A DNA stretch of 40,832 nucleotides from JBBDRX01 sp040905245 (GTDB lineage Bacteria; Bacteroidota; Rhodothermia; Balneolales; Balneolaceae). A model generated the notes under the pieces. That model was not told the DNA's origin. It worked only from the letters and a program-made list of their open reading frames with translations, and did no database searches. Of the stretch, positions 32,230-39,829 are shown piece by piece. The stretch spans positions 1-40,832 of the forward strand of contig JBBDRX010000047.1 in assembly GCA_040905245.1 (NCBI GenBank). The letters are read 5' to 3'. Within the stretch, counting starts at the first letter, position 1. The number at the start of each line of letters is the position of its first letter. The position numbers were made by a program, and so were the translations under genes.

Positions 32230-32833
32230 CTACAAAGTTATTTTAGGAAGCTTCTTTTCGATCATCTCCCGTCGCGGCTCAAGCCAGGGAGGAAGGATCA
32301 GCTTCTGACCCAGACGGTCTGGCTCCTCGTCCACATCGTAGCCAGGGCCGTCAGTCGTGATTTCGAATAACACCCCGCCAGGTGACCGGAAGTAGACAGA
32401 GTGAAACCAGTGACGGTCGATTACACCAGTCGGATGGAGTCCCATGTCCATGACCCTATCCCGGAGTGTAGCCAGCTCATCATCATCTTCGGCACGGAAT
32501 GCGACATGATGAATGGAGCCACGACCATTTGCAGACAGCTTCGATTCATTCGTCTCGATAATCACGGACCCGCCGATGGGAGCATCGGATGCACAGTGCC
32601 ATGTGTTTTCTGACTGTTCGGCTTCCTGAAATGAAAACACCTGCTTTAGCACCTCAGCCGTCGGTTCGTGATCCTGTAAACGAAGAGTCGTACCCCGAAA
32701 TCCCAAGATCGTCCTGGTTTACAGATTTCTTCACCAGACGCATGCCCAGCGATTTGACGTAGAAGTCTGCATTTCGCTGAGCATCACCGGAAAGTGCCGT
32801 GATGTGATGGATCCCCTTATGGTGTTTGTTCAT
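32230..32833 (-). pseudogene. Ring-cleaving dioxygenase/glyoxalase (VOC family) with internal deletion and frameshift
   Basis: The normal protein is about 310 residues with two VOC halves. Here the N-terminal part starts at the ATG at 32831-32833 with HKGIHHITALSGDAQRNADF and FYVKSLGMRLVKKSVNQDD, then runs out of frame to a stop after about 65 codons. The C-terminal half is present in another frame from about 32706 (GFRGTTLRLQDHEPTAEVL, SIHHVAFRAEDDDELATLRD, HWFHSVYFRSPGGVLFEITT) to the stop at 32230. The two pieces join near 32695-32715, so about 110 codons (the rest of the first VOC half) are missing. The gene is 6 bases downstream of the NTF2-like lipoprotein, so was part of an operon. The remaining C-terminal ORF starts only with TTG and may not be translated. 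An assembly collapse is an alternative. Confidence 0.75.
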
Positions 32834-32839
32834 GAACGA

Positions 32840-33346
32840 TTACTCCTGCTCATCAGAGGTGACGGTTCCTTCCCGGGATTCCGCTTCTTCGGATTCGTGC
32901 ATGTGTGCGACAATCCATTCTCCGTCACTATTTTGATGCAAAACGAGCGTGTAGAGGAAGCGCGTCCCGCCCCATTCATCACCCTGCCACAATCCGTTTA
33001 GCGTGCCGTCGAACGTTACCCAGGCAACAGAATCCCGAACGTTCACGTCGGTATTCCAGTAGTCCACGCTGAAATTTGTCAGGTTCTGGCTATGGGTCGC
33101 AATCAGGTCCTCTGCATTGATTCGTTCGGCACGTTCGGTAAACAGAACCCAATCTGGAGCTACACGGTCATTGAAAGCGTCCAGATCCTGAGCTGTCAGT
33201 GCATCCCACATTCCATCAACGGCCTCCAGGACGGCTTCTTCTGTAGCTTCACTGTTTTGTTGGTTGGTCGATTCCGACATGTTTCCTGAACAGCCGGCGG
33301 TCAGCAGTGTGAGGATAATTCCTGTAAAAAGTATTTGTCTGGACAT
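32840..33346 (-). CDS. NTF2/SnoaL-like (DUF4440) lipoprotein
   Basis: A 168-residue protein with a lipobox LLTAGC (Cys19) and a Ser/Asn/Gln-rich linker, then an NTF2-like domain: VDGMWDALTAQDLDAFNDRV, APDWVLFTERAERINAEDL, VAWVTFDGTLNGLWQG and FLYTLVLHQNSDGEWIVAHMHES. DUF4440/SnoaL-type cones bind small ligands or act as isomerases or simple scaffolds. Being a lipoprotein it acts in the periplasm. It is the first gene of a short unit with the broken dioxygenase 6 bases downstream. No specific role can be read. Confidence 0.85.
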   Translation of the reverse strand: MSRQILFTGIILTLLTAGCSGNMSESTNQQNSEATEEAVLEAVDGMWDALTAQDLDAFNDRVAPDWVLFTERAERINAEDLIATHSQNLTNFSVDYWNTDVNVRDSVAWVTFDGTLNGLWQGDEWGGTRFLYTLVLHQNSDGEWIVAHMHESEEAESREGTVTSDEQE

Positions 33347-33533
33347 GAGTTTTGTAGTTTTACATTACGGTTCTGATTTACAGCAGTAGCTTGAACAGGT
33401 ATAGGGTTTTTCGATTCTGAATAGCTATACCTTTACATAACCCATTTTTTACTGAGTAGTCAACCGGGTTTGGATAAATTTTCATGGAAATGTATTTATG
33501 CGTTTTTGTTTGATCGATATATGAATGTCAGAG

Positions 33534-34742
33534 TCAGGCTGGCCAAAACAATAGAATAAGTGGTGTTGCCAGGAGTAGTATGATTATATCGAGGGGGAGT
33601 CCCATTCTCCAGTAATCGCCGAATTTGTAGCCACCTGGCCCCATGACAAGCCCGATAGTCATCCACAGAGGGAATTCAGTACCAAGAGTGAGGATCTGTT
33701 CGGCTACCAGGTCGGCTGCTCCACTCGTCTCAAATGCTGTTCCAACCGGAATCATGGCACCGAGCAGAACAATTACCGGCCAATCAATATGTTCGTACAG
33801 ATCCTTGACGGGCAGGACTCCGGCAAGAATCATCGTCACAACTCCGGCTGTAAAGGCGATCTCTACTTGTAGCAGGCCAGTAAGAACAGTCGCGATGACT
33901 CCCGAAAATATCGTTAGTGCAACGATCAACTGGCTCGGTTTTCCAATGCTGAGATCTCGTTCGACGAGGGGAAGGCATTTCATGGAGTTGATCACATCGT
34001 CGATGGACTCGCTTCATCCTCTTCAGATGCGGATAAGTTCGCTACAGACTGTTCCATGAATATCGGATTGATCGGTAACTTTGACTTCAGTGATGTAGTT
34101 TTCTATTTCGAATCGATCGGAGTCAGAGGATTTCCCAGATCTCTTAGGCAGTAGCCGCCAACCGACCATGGAGATGAACAGAATACCTGCAAGGCTAACT
34201 GATAAACCAACAGGAGAGAAGTCGAACATGCCGAAGGCTTCTCCGTTGTAGTCGGATCGGAAAGTGGCGATTAGAATGTTCGGTGGTGTGCCTATGAGGG
34301 TATTCATACCACCAAGTATGGATGAAAAGGAGACGGGCATCAGAATATATGATACAGGATGACCATTTTTTCGGGCCAAATGGATTGAAACTGGCATCAG
34401 GATTGCGAGAGCACCAATGTTGTTCATAAAGGCCGATGCAACAGCTGTGACAAGACAGAGGACGATTATCTGGATATAGAGGTTATTTCCCGTCTTGTTG
34501 ATCAATTTGGCAAGTAGATCTACCAGTCCGGATCTCTGCAGAGCACGGCTGATTAACAGTACGGCCGCAACTGTTATCACTGCAGGGTGCGCAAAACCGG
34601 TAAAGGCACTCTCCGAGGGAACGACGCCCTGCAGTACCAGGAACAATAGTGCCAACAGGGCGACAACGTCATATCGCCATTTTCCCCAGATGAAGAGGAT
34701 CAGAGTGATGAAGAGAGTGGCAAAAACTGTCAGGTGATCCAT
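33534..34742 (-). pseudogene. SLC13-family anion permease, broken by two internal deletions
   Basis: Intact relatives are about 590 residues: a membrane half, two TrkA-C domains and a second membrane half. Here the first piece (34742 to 34023, 239 codons) has GFAHPAVITVAAVLLISRAL, MNNIGALAILMPV and GTPPNILIA, and stops just after entering TrkA-C (NYITEVKVTDQSDIHGTVC). The second piece, in another frame, begins around 34000 (MKCLPLVERDLSIGKPSQL) and continues with HIDWPVIVLLGAMIPVGTAFE, so nearly all of both TrkA-C domains is lost. Near 33643-33655 the chain jumps from PLWMTIGL to VMGPGGYKFGDYWRMGLPL, skipping the DVMNNAATAVLMAP-type helices; this second deletion keeps the frame. The protein cannot be functional as a transporter. 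Substrate would have been sulfate, dicarboxylate or similar. Confidence 0.75.
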
Positions 34743-34971
34743 TCCGATAGTTTGGGGTTAGTTGTCGTATTACCGTTACATGTACGTTAATTTCGGGCTT
34801 ATCTGTCAGAGTTCAATGGCATCCGGCGGACTTCGTACACAATAGTGCCGTAATGTACTATTTTAATAGAAAAATCAGATGATAACATCTATTCGGATTT
34901 GTCGGAATGTTTTGGGCATAATTTTCATTATAAAGAGTAAGTAATCGCAATAAAAATATTGTAATCATACA

Positions 34972-35163
34972 ATGAACAATCTAAAGATCAAGGGTAACTG
35001 GAACGAACTGAAAGGTAAACTTAAACAGAAATATGGAGAGCTCAGCGATGATGATCTTGCGTATGTAGAAGGAAAAGAAGACGAACTCCTGGGACGGTTG
35101 CAGAAAAAACTGGATAAAACGCGAGAAGAGATCGCCTCTGAAATCCGGAGTTGGATCGATTGA
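34972..35163 (+). CDS. CsbD-family stress protein
   Basis: A 63-residue, highly charged helical protein matching CsbD: IKGNWNELKGKLKQKYGELSD, split here as IKGNWNELKGKLKQ and KYGELSDDDL, with YVEGKEDELLGRLQKKL. CsbD-like proteins rise in general stress and stationary phase; their molecular role is not known. It has no ribosome site but an A-rich leader directly before the ATG, a pattern often seen in Bacteroidota. It precedes katG on the same strand with 170 bases between, so both could be stress-induced but probably have separate promoters. Confidence 0.9.
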   Translation: MNNLKIKGNWNELKGKLKQKYGELSDDDLAYVEGKEDELLGRLQKKLDKTREEIASEIRSWID

Positions 35164-35209
35164 TCTTATAAACAGAATTGATACAGCTCATAATCAATAT
35201 CTGTCGGAG

Positions 35210-35225
35210 ATCGATTTAAATCGAT
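35210..35225. promoter_or_regulatory. 16-bp perfect palindrome upstream of katG
   Basis: ATCGATTTAAATCGAT is a perfect palindrome 108 bases before the chosen katG start. Slightly upstream, ATTGAT-N10-ATCAAT (about 35178-35199) is a second inverted repeat. A pair of adjacent dyads before a catalase gene resembles the arrangement for OxyR- or PerR/Fur-type regulators, but the sequence matches neither consensus well. Function is inferred. Confidence 0.4.
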
Positions 35226-35333
35226 GGGATCATTTGGTACCTTCATTTTATTAGAATGGATAATGACATATCCACTGTTTTGTGTGGAGACACGAAGTTA
35301 TGTCTCTTCAAATTTAAATCAGACAAAGAGCAT

Positions 35334-37529
35334 ATGAGTAACGAAAGTAAATGTCCATTTCACCACGGTGCCAAACGGGAAAGTGCGGGGGGAGGAACCC
35401 GGATTCGTGATTGGTGGCCCAATAAACTGAATCTGAATATTTTGCGTCAGCACTCCACGCTGTCCGATCCGATGGATGAAGATTTTGATTATGCGGAAGA
35501 GTTTCAGAAGCTTGATCTGGATGCAGTTAAAAAAGACATTTTTGATTTGATGACTGATTCCCAGGAGTGGTGGCCGGCAGACTTCGGGCACTATGGTCCA
35601 CTCTTTATCCGTATGTCATGGCACAGTGCCGGAACCTACCGGGTTGTGGACGGACGCGGGGGAGGTGGAACAGCCAATCAACGGTTTGCGCCTCTGAACA
35701 GCTGGCCGGATAACGTGAACCTGGACAAGGCCCGCATGCTGCTATGGCCGGTGAAGAAAAAGTATGGCCGCAGCCTTTCCTGGGCAGATCTACTCATTCT
35801 GGCCGGGAATTGTGCGCTGGAGTCCATGGGCTTCAAAACATTTGGATTTGCCGGTGGTCGTCAAGACGTTTGGGAGCCGGAAGAAGATGTGAACTGGGGA
35901 GCCGAACAGGAGTGGCTCGGTAGTGAACGCCACGATGAGGAAGGGAATCTGGAAGGTCCTCTGGCGGCTGACCATATGGGACTTATTTACGTGAATCCTG
36001 AAGGCCCGAATGGTGAGCCGGATCCCAAGAAGGCCGCTCACTTTATTCGCCAGTCATTCGCCCGAATGGCGATGGACGATGAAGAGACTGTTGCACTAAT
36101 TGCCGGTGGACACACGTTTGGGAAGGTACATGGCGCGGCCCCGGAAGAGCACCTGGAAGGCTCCCCGGAGGAGGCTCCGATCGAACAGCAGGGATTGGGC
36201 TGGAAGAATACCTATGGTACCGGAAAAGGAGCCGATACCATCACCAGTGGCCTGGAGGGAACCTGGACACAGACTCCAACCGAGTGGAGCAATCGGTTTC
36301 TGGAGAACCTGTTCAATTATGAATGGGAACTGACCAAGAGCCCAGCCGATGCCTGGCAGTGGAAGCCGAAGGATGGTGCAGGGGAAGGGACTATTCCGGA
36401 TGCCCATGATCCAGAGAAGAAACACGCTCCCTTCATGCTCACAACGGATCTCTCGCTGAAGGTAGATCCGGCCTATGAGAAGATCTCTCGGCGTTTTTTG
36501 GAGAATCCGGACGAGTTTGCCGACGCCTTTGCCCGCGCCTGGTTCAAGCTTACTCATCGAGACATGGGTCCCAAATCACTTTATCTGGGACCGGAAGTAC
36601 CGGAAGAGGAACTTCTCTGGCAGGATCCGATTCCTGAAGTGGACCATGAGCTCATTGACGGGTCTGATATTGCAAAACTGAAGAAGGAGCTTCTTGGATC
36701 GGGCCTTTCGATCTCCGAGCTGGTTTCCACCGCCTGGGCGTCGGCTTCCACCTACCGAGAATCGGACAAACGGGGAGGGGCCAACGGAGCGCATATTCGT
36801 CTGGAACCACAGAAGAATTGGGAAGTGAACAACCCGAAGCAGCTGACTAAAGTTCTGGAGACGTTGGAGGGGATTCAGAAGGCCTTCAATGATGCTCAGA
36901 ATGGAGGCAAGAAAGTCTCTCTGGCCGATTTGATTGTGCTGGGTGGAAGCGCGGCGATCGAAAAGGCAGCCGAAAAAGCGGGATACAAGATTGAGGTTCC
37001 CTTTACTCCGGGGCGTACCGACGCCTCCCAGGAGCAGACTGATGTCGAGTCCTTTTCCTGGCTGGAGCCGGCGGCCGATGGATTCCGCAATTACTATACC
37101 ACCAAATTTGACGCTACGGCCGAAGAGATGCTCGTGGACCGAGCGCAACTCCTGAACCTGACAGCTCCGGAAATGACGGTCCTGTTAGGCGGTCTTCGTG
37201 TACTCGATACAAACTACGATGGTTCGAAACATGGAGTCTTTACCGAAAAACCGGGAACGCTGACCAATGACTTTTTCACAAACCTGCTCACCTTCGATAC
37301 CACATGGAGTGCTGCCTCGGACGATCAGCAGCTTTTTGAAGGAAAGGATCGAGCCAGCGGCGAGGTAAAATGGACGGGAACCCGTGCCGATCTGATCTTC
37401 GGATCTAACTCGGAGCTTCGTGCCGTTGCCGAGGTGTATGCGTGTGATGATGCCGACGAAAAGTTTGTCAAGGACTTCGTCGCTGCATGGACCAAAGTGA
37501 TGGAGTTGGACCGATTCGACCTGAAATAA
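35334..37529 (+). CDS. katG: Bifunctional catalase-peroxidase KatG
   Basis: A 731-residue heme enzyme from the ATG at 35334, which follows AAAGAG; the frame is open 26 codons upstream, but that stretch (with VLCGDTKLCLFKF) does not look like KatG. It degrades H2O2. Active-site residues are seen: Arg93, Trp96 and His97 in RMSWHSAG, Tyr219 in LIYVNPEGP and Met245 in FARMAMDDE, which with Trp96 form the covalent Trp-Tyr-Met adduct needed for catalase activity; proximal His260 is in GGHTFGK. Both halves of the duplicated peroxidase fold are complete. It is probably induced by peroxide, with palindromes at 35178-35225. It fits the nearby OsmC, thioredoxin and CsbD genes. Confidence 0.97.
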   Translation: MSNESKCPFHHGAKRESAGGGTRIRDWWPNKLNLNILRQHSTLSDPMDEDFDYAEEFQKLDLDAVKKDIFDLMTDSQEWWPADFGHYGPLFIRMSWHSAGTYRVVDGRGGGGTANQRFAPLNSWPDNVNLDKARMLLWPVKKKYGRSLSWADLLILAGNCALESMGFKTFGFAGGRQDVWEPEEDVNWGAEQEWLGSERHDEEGNLEGPLAADHMGLIYVNPEGPNGEPDPKKAAHFIRQSFARMAMDDEETVALIAGGHTFGKVHGAAPEEHLEGSPEEAPIEQQGLGWKNTYGTGKGADTITSGLEGTWTQTPTEWSNRFLENLFNYEWELTKSPADAWQWKPKDGAGEGTIPDAHDPEKKHAPFMLTTDLSLKVDPAYEKISRRFLENPDEFADAFARAWFKLTHRDMGPKSLYLGPEVPEEELLWQDPIPEVDHELIDGSDIAKLKKELLGSGLSISELVSTAWASASTYRESDKRGGANGAHIRLEPQKNWEVNNPKQLTKVLETLEGIQKAFNDAQNGGKKVSLADLIVLGGSAAIEKAAEKAGYKIEVPFTPGRTDASQEQTDVESFSWLEPAADGFRNYYTTKFDATAEEMLVDRAQLLNLTAPEMTVLLGGLRVLDTNYDGSKHGVFTEKPGTLTNDFFTNLLTFDTTWSAASDDQQLFEGKDRASGEVKWTGTRADLIFGSNSELRAVAEVYACDDADEKFVKDFVAAWTKVMELDRFDLK

Positions 37530-37543
37530 CGAATCTTTGATGA

Positions 37544-37566
37544 TGGACCGGTGTACGATCGGTCCA
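37544..37566. terminator. Hairpin after katG, between convergent genes
   Basis: TGGACCG-N9-CGGTCCA is a 7-bp perfect stem 15 bases after the katG stop, in the gap before the converging methyltransferase/ATP-grasp gene. It has no U-run, so termination may be weak or depend on Rho. Confidence 0.35.
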
Positions 37567-37624
37567 GTATCGGGAAGGAATACGAGAGAAAGGCGTCCTG
37601 AGAGATCAGTCTGCTTTTTTCTGT

Positions 37625-39535
37625 TTACGAGTTCAGGTTCAGCCGGAACTCTGCCGCATCCAGGATCGCTTCCAGCATTCGAGCATAGGAGAGTCCTCCG
37701 ATCTGGCTCATTTTGGCCAGGTGTCCGTCCCAGCACCAGCCCGGGTTGGGATTCACTTCCAGCAGTTTCGGCTCGTCCTTGGCATTGAGACGCCAGTCGA
37801 AGCGGCAGTAGTCGCGACACTCGAGACGACGAAGCAGTTGCAGACTATGATGGATGAGCTCCTGTTCGGTTTTAGCCGGCAGGGTGGCGGGGATCGATTT
37901 CAGGGATCTCATGTAGGGGGAGTCGGGCAGCCACTTCGCCTCGTACCCACAGATCTTTGGCAGATGTTCGGGAAGATCGGAGTAGTCCTCCTCGATGACT
38001 GGAAGAACCGTGTAGTTGGTGGTATTTCCGATGATCCCGACCGATATTTCAGCACCGGTCAAAAACTCCTCGACCAGAATCGGTTTGCTGTACCCATACT
38101 GTTTGCGAATCTGCAGGATCGCCTGTGCCAGTTCACCCACTGTCTCGGCTACGTTCTTTTGAGTAATCCCGAAACTGGAATCACCGAAGTTAGGCTTGGC
38201 AATTACAGGAAAGGGAATGTCCAGTTCGAAGAGCTTCTCATCGGCTGTGATGACAAACGCATCGGCCACCGGTACCCCGATCTCGGTAGCAATCCCCCGG
38301 ATCAGTGATTTGTCGTAGCAGTAGGCGAGTGTCTGCGGATTGGAGCCGCTATAGGGGATGTTCAGAATTTCCAGAAGGGCTGGTATATGCAACTCCTGTA
38401 CGGCGCGGTTGCCAAATCCTTCGTCGCAAAGGTTCAGAACCAGGTCCGTTTCTCCCCTGAATTTTTGCAGGTCGGTAATGAGGGTTCGGTGGTTGTTCAG
38501 AAAACGGAATCGGTAACCATCGAGGGTTCCGAGGGCCCTTTTGAGTTGCTCGATTGTTTCGTAGTCGTCACTGTCGAAGACGGCATCCGGCTTTACCACG
38601 TCGTTCAGGGTCGGATCGCCCATAACGACCGTAATAGTCTTGACTGCTGTCTCGGTATCTGATGGTGTATTTGGTTTGTCTGCCCGGGCGGTCAGGATGA
38701 AGCGCTGTTTCATCATGCCCAGATCCTGGTTGCGCAGGGATTCTGTCTCCAGATTGCCGTGGAAGGTGACCTCGGCGAAGTCCACTTCTTCGACGAGTTG
38801 GCGCAGTTGATCCCGGGTGTAGAGCCGCTCGGCATAGAACTGATCCACAATCACACCCTTTTCATTGTGTGTAATGATCTCGCGAGAGATCAGCCGTTCG
38901 TTGTCCGACGCCAGAGTGCGTTCCCGACAGACAAAGTGGTTTCGGTCGATCCATTCCCAACTTCGGGGGATGAAATTTTCACGAAGATACTCCCCATCGG
39001 CAATGTCCATTAACAGGCGCCCACCTGGCTTCAGGACACGAAAGATCGCCTTCAGAATTCGTTGGTCGTCCTCGACCGTTTCGAAGTATCCGAAGCTGTT
39101 ACCCAGGATGGTGACCACATCGAATGTGTCTGCTTTCCAGGGAAGCTTTCGGACATCTCCTTCCTTGAAAGTAATCGTGAGCCCCTGTTTTCGGGAGATG
39201 GTACGGGCGCGCTGAATTAGATAGTGTGATCGATCCAGTCCGTATAGATTATAGTCTCCCCGACCGGCCAGCTCGATCAGATGTCTTCCCTGACCACATG
39301 CCAGATCCAGAATCGTATCCCCATCCCGAAGGGAGAGGATCTTCTGGAAGAGTGTCACTTCGCTGGAGGTGATTCGGGCGTCTTCGACCACATCGGCGTC
39401 GGTTTTCAGATACATGGAGTTGAAAATACGTTTCCACCAATCGGCTGGGAGGTGGTGTTCCAGGTTGTCTACGGGACCGGCCCGGAGTGGTTCGTTGCCA
39501 TTGAGGTGGGTGGAAGCAGGGGTTTCTTGTTTCAT
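37625..39535 (-). CDS. Fusion of SAM methyltransferase and D-Ala-D-Ala-ligase-like ATP-grasp enzyme
   Basis: A 636-residue two-enzyme protein. Residues about 45-285 are a class I methyltransferase: motif I ILDLACGQGRHLIELA (75-90), acidic GLDRS (99-103), GDVRKLPWKADTFDVVTILG split as GDVRKLPW and FDVVTILGNSFG, and VLKPGGRLLMDIA. Residues about 300-630 are an ATP-grasp ligase like Ddl: NLCDEGFGNRAVQ (368-380), IPYSGSNPQTLAYCYDKS (393-410), FPVIAKPNFGDSSFGI (442-457), ILVEEFLTGAEISVG (486-500) and the metal-binding end RFDWRLN ... LLEVNPNPGW (591-600). No Cys or membrane segments suggest export. It likely joins two amino acids, or an amino acid and another acid, and methylates substrate or product; the product is unknown. 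It is a single gene, with 294 bases free upstream. Confidence 0.85.
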   Translation of the reverse strand: MKQETPASTHLNGNEPLRAGPVDNLEHHLPADWWKRIFNSMYLKTDADVVEDARITSSEVTLFQKILSLRDGDTILDLACGQGRHLIELAGRGDYNLYGLDRSHYLIQRARTISRKQGLTITFKEGDVRKLPWKADTFDVVTILGNSFGYFETVEDDQRILKAIFRVLKPGGRLLMDIADGEYLRENFIPRSWEWIDRNHFVCRERTLASDNERLISREIITHNEKGVIVDQFYAERLYTRDQLRQLVEEVDFAEVTFHGNLETESLRNQDLGMMKQRFILTARADKPNTPSDTETAVKTITVVMGDPTLNDVVKPDAVFDSDDYETIEQLKRALGTLDGYRFRFLNNHRTLITDLQKFRGETDLVLNLCDEGFGNRAVQELHIPALLEILNIPYSGSNPQTLAYCYDKSLIRGIATEIGVPVADAFVITADEKLFELDIPFPVIAKPNFGDSSFGITQKNVAETVGELAQAILQIRKQYGYSKPILVEEFLTGAEISVGIIGNTTNYTVLPVIEEDYSDLPEHLPKICGYEAKWLPDSPYMRSLKSIPATLPAKTEQELIHHSLQLLRRLECRDYCRFDWRLNAKDEPKLLEVNPNPGWCWDGHLAKMSQIGGLSYARMLEAILDAAEFRLNLNS

Positions 39536-39786
39536 TGGTTGAACAGGTTGTTCATGAGTGAGTGATTCAGATAGTCACCTCCAGAAACGCAGCGAATCAC
39601 AGTTGGGGGAAGGGAGTAGAAATGCGGTCTCCTTGGGTCCTCAGGAAGGCTCTGTCGGTGAGTGCCAGTTCAGGCAGTAATTCAATGTAAGGGTTTGGAT
39701 GGACAGCAGAAAGAGATGAGGAAAGAGAGAAAAAAATATTTTTTTAAAATGTCTGGAATTTGGAGCAAGATTTCCTGTGTATGAAA

Positions 39787-39822
39787 TAAAAAAAGAGGCA
39801 GAGATTCTTCTCTGCCTCTTTC
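39787..39822 (-). terminator. Intrinsic terminator of the RNA helicase gene
   Basis: On the minus strand, AAAGAGGCAGAG pairs perfectly with CTCTGCCTCTTT around a short loop (12-13 bp stem, loop AAGAAT on that strand), followed by a run of seven T. It begins 8 bases after the helicase stop codon. This is the strongest intrinsic terminator seen in the window. The symmetric stem could also work weakly in the other direction. Confidence 0.85.
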
Positions 39823-39829
39823 GAGTTGC

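Noticed and set aside
35256..35333. 26-codon N-terminal extension of KatG
   Set aside because: The extension is unlike KatG N-termini, and the ATG at 35334 follows a purine-rich site and begins the usual SNESKCPFHHG sequence.
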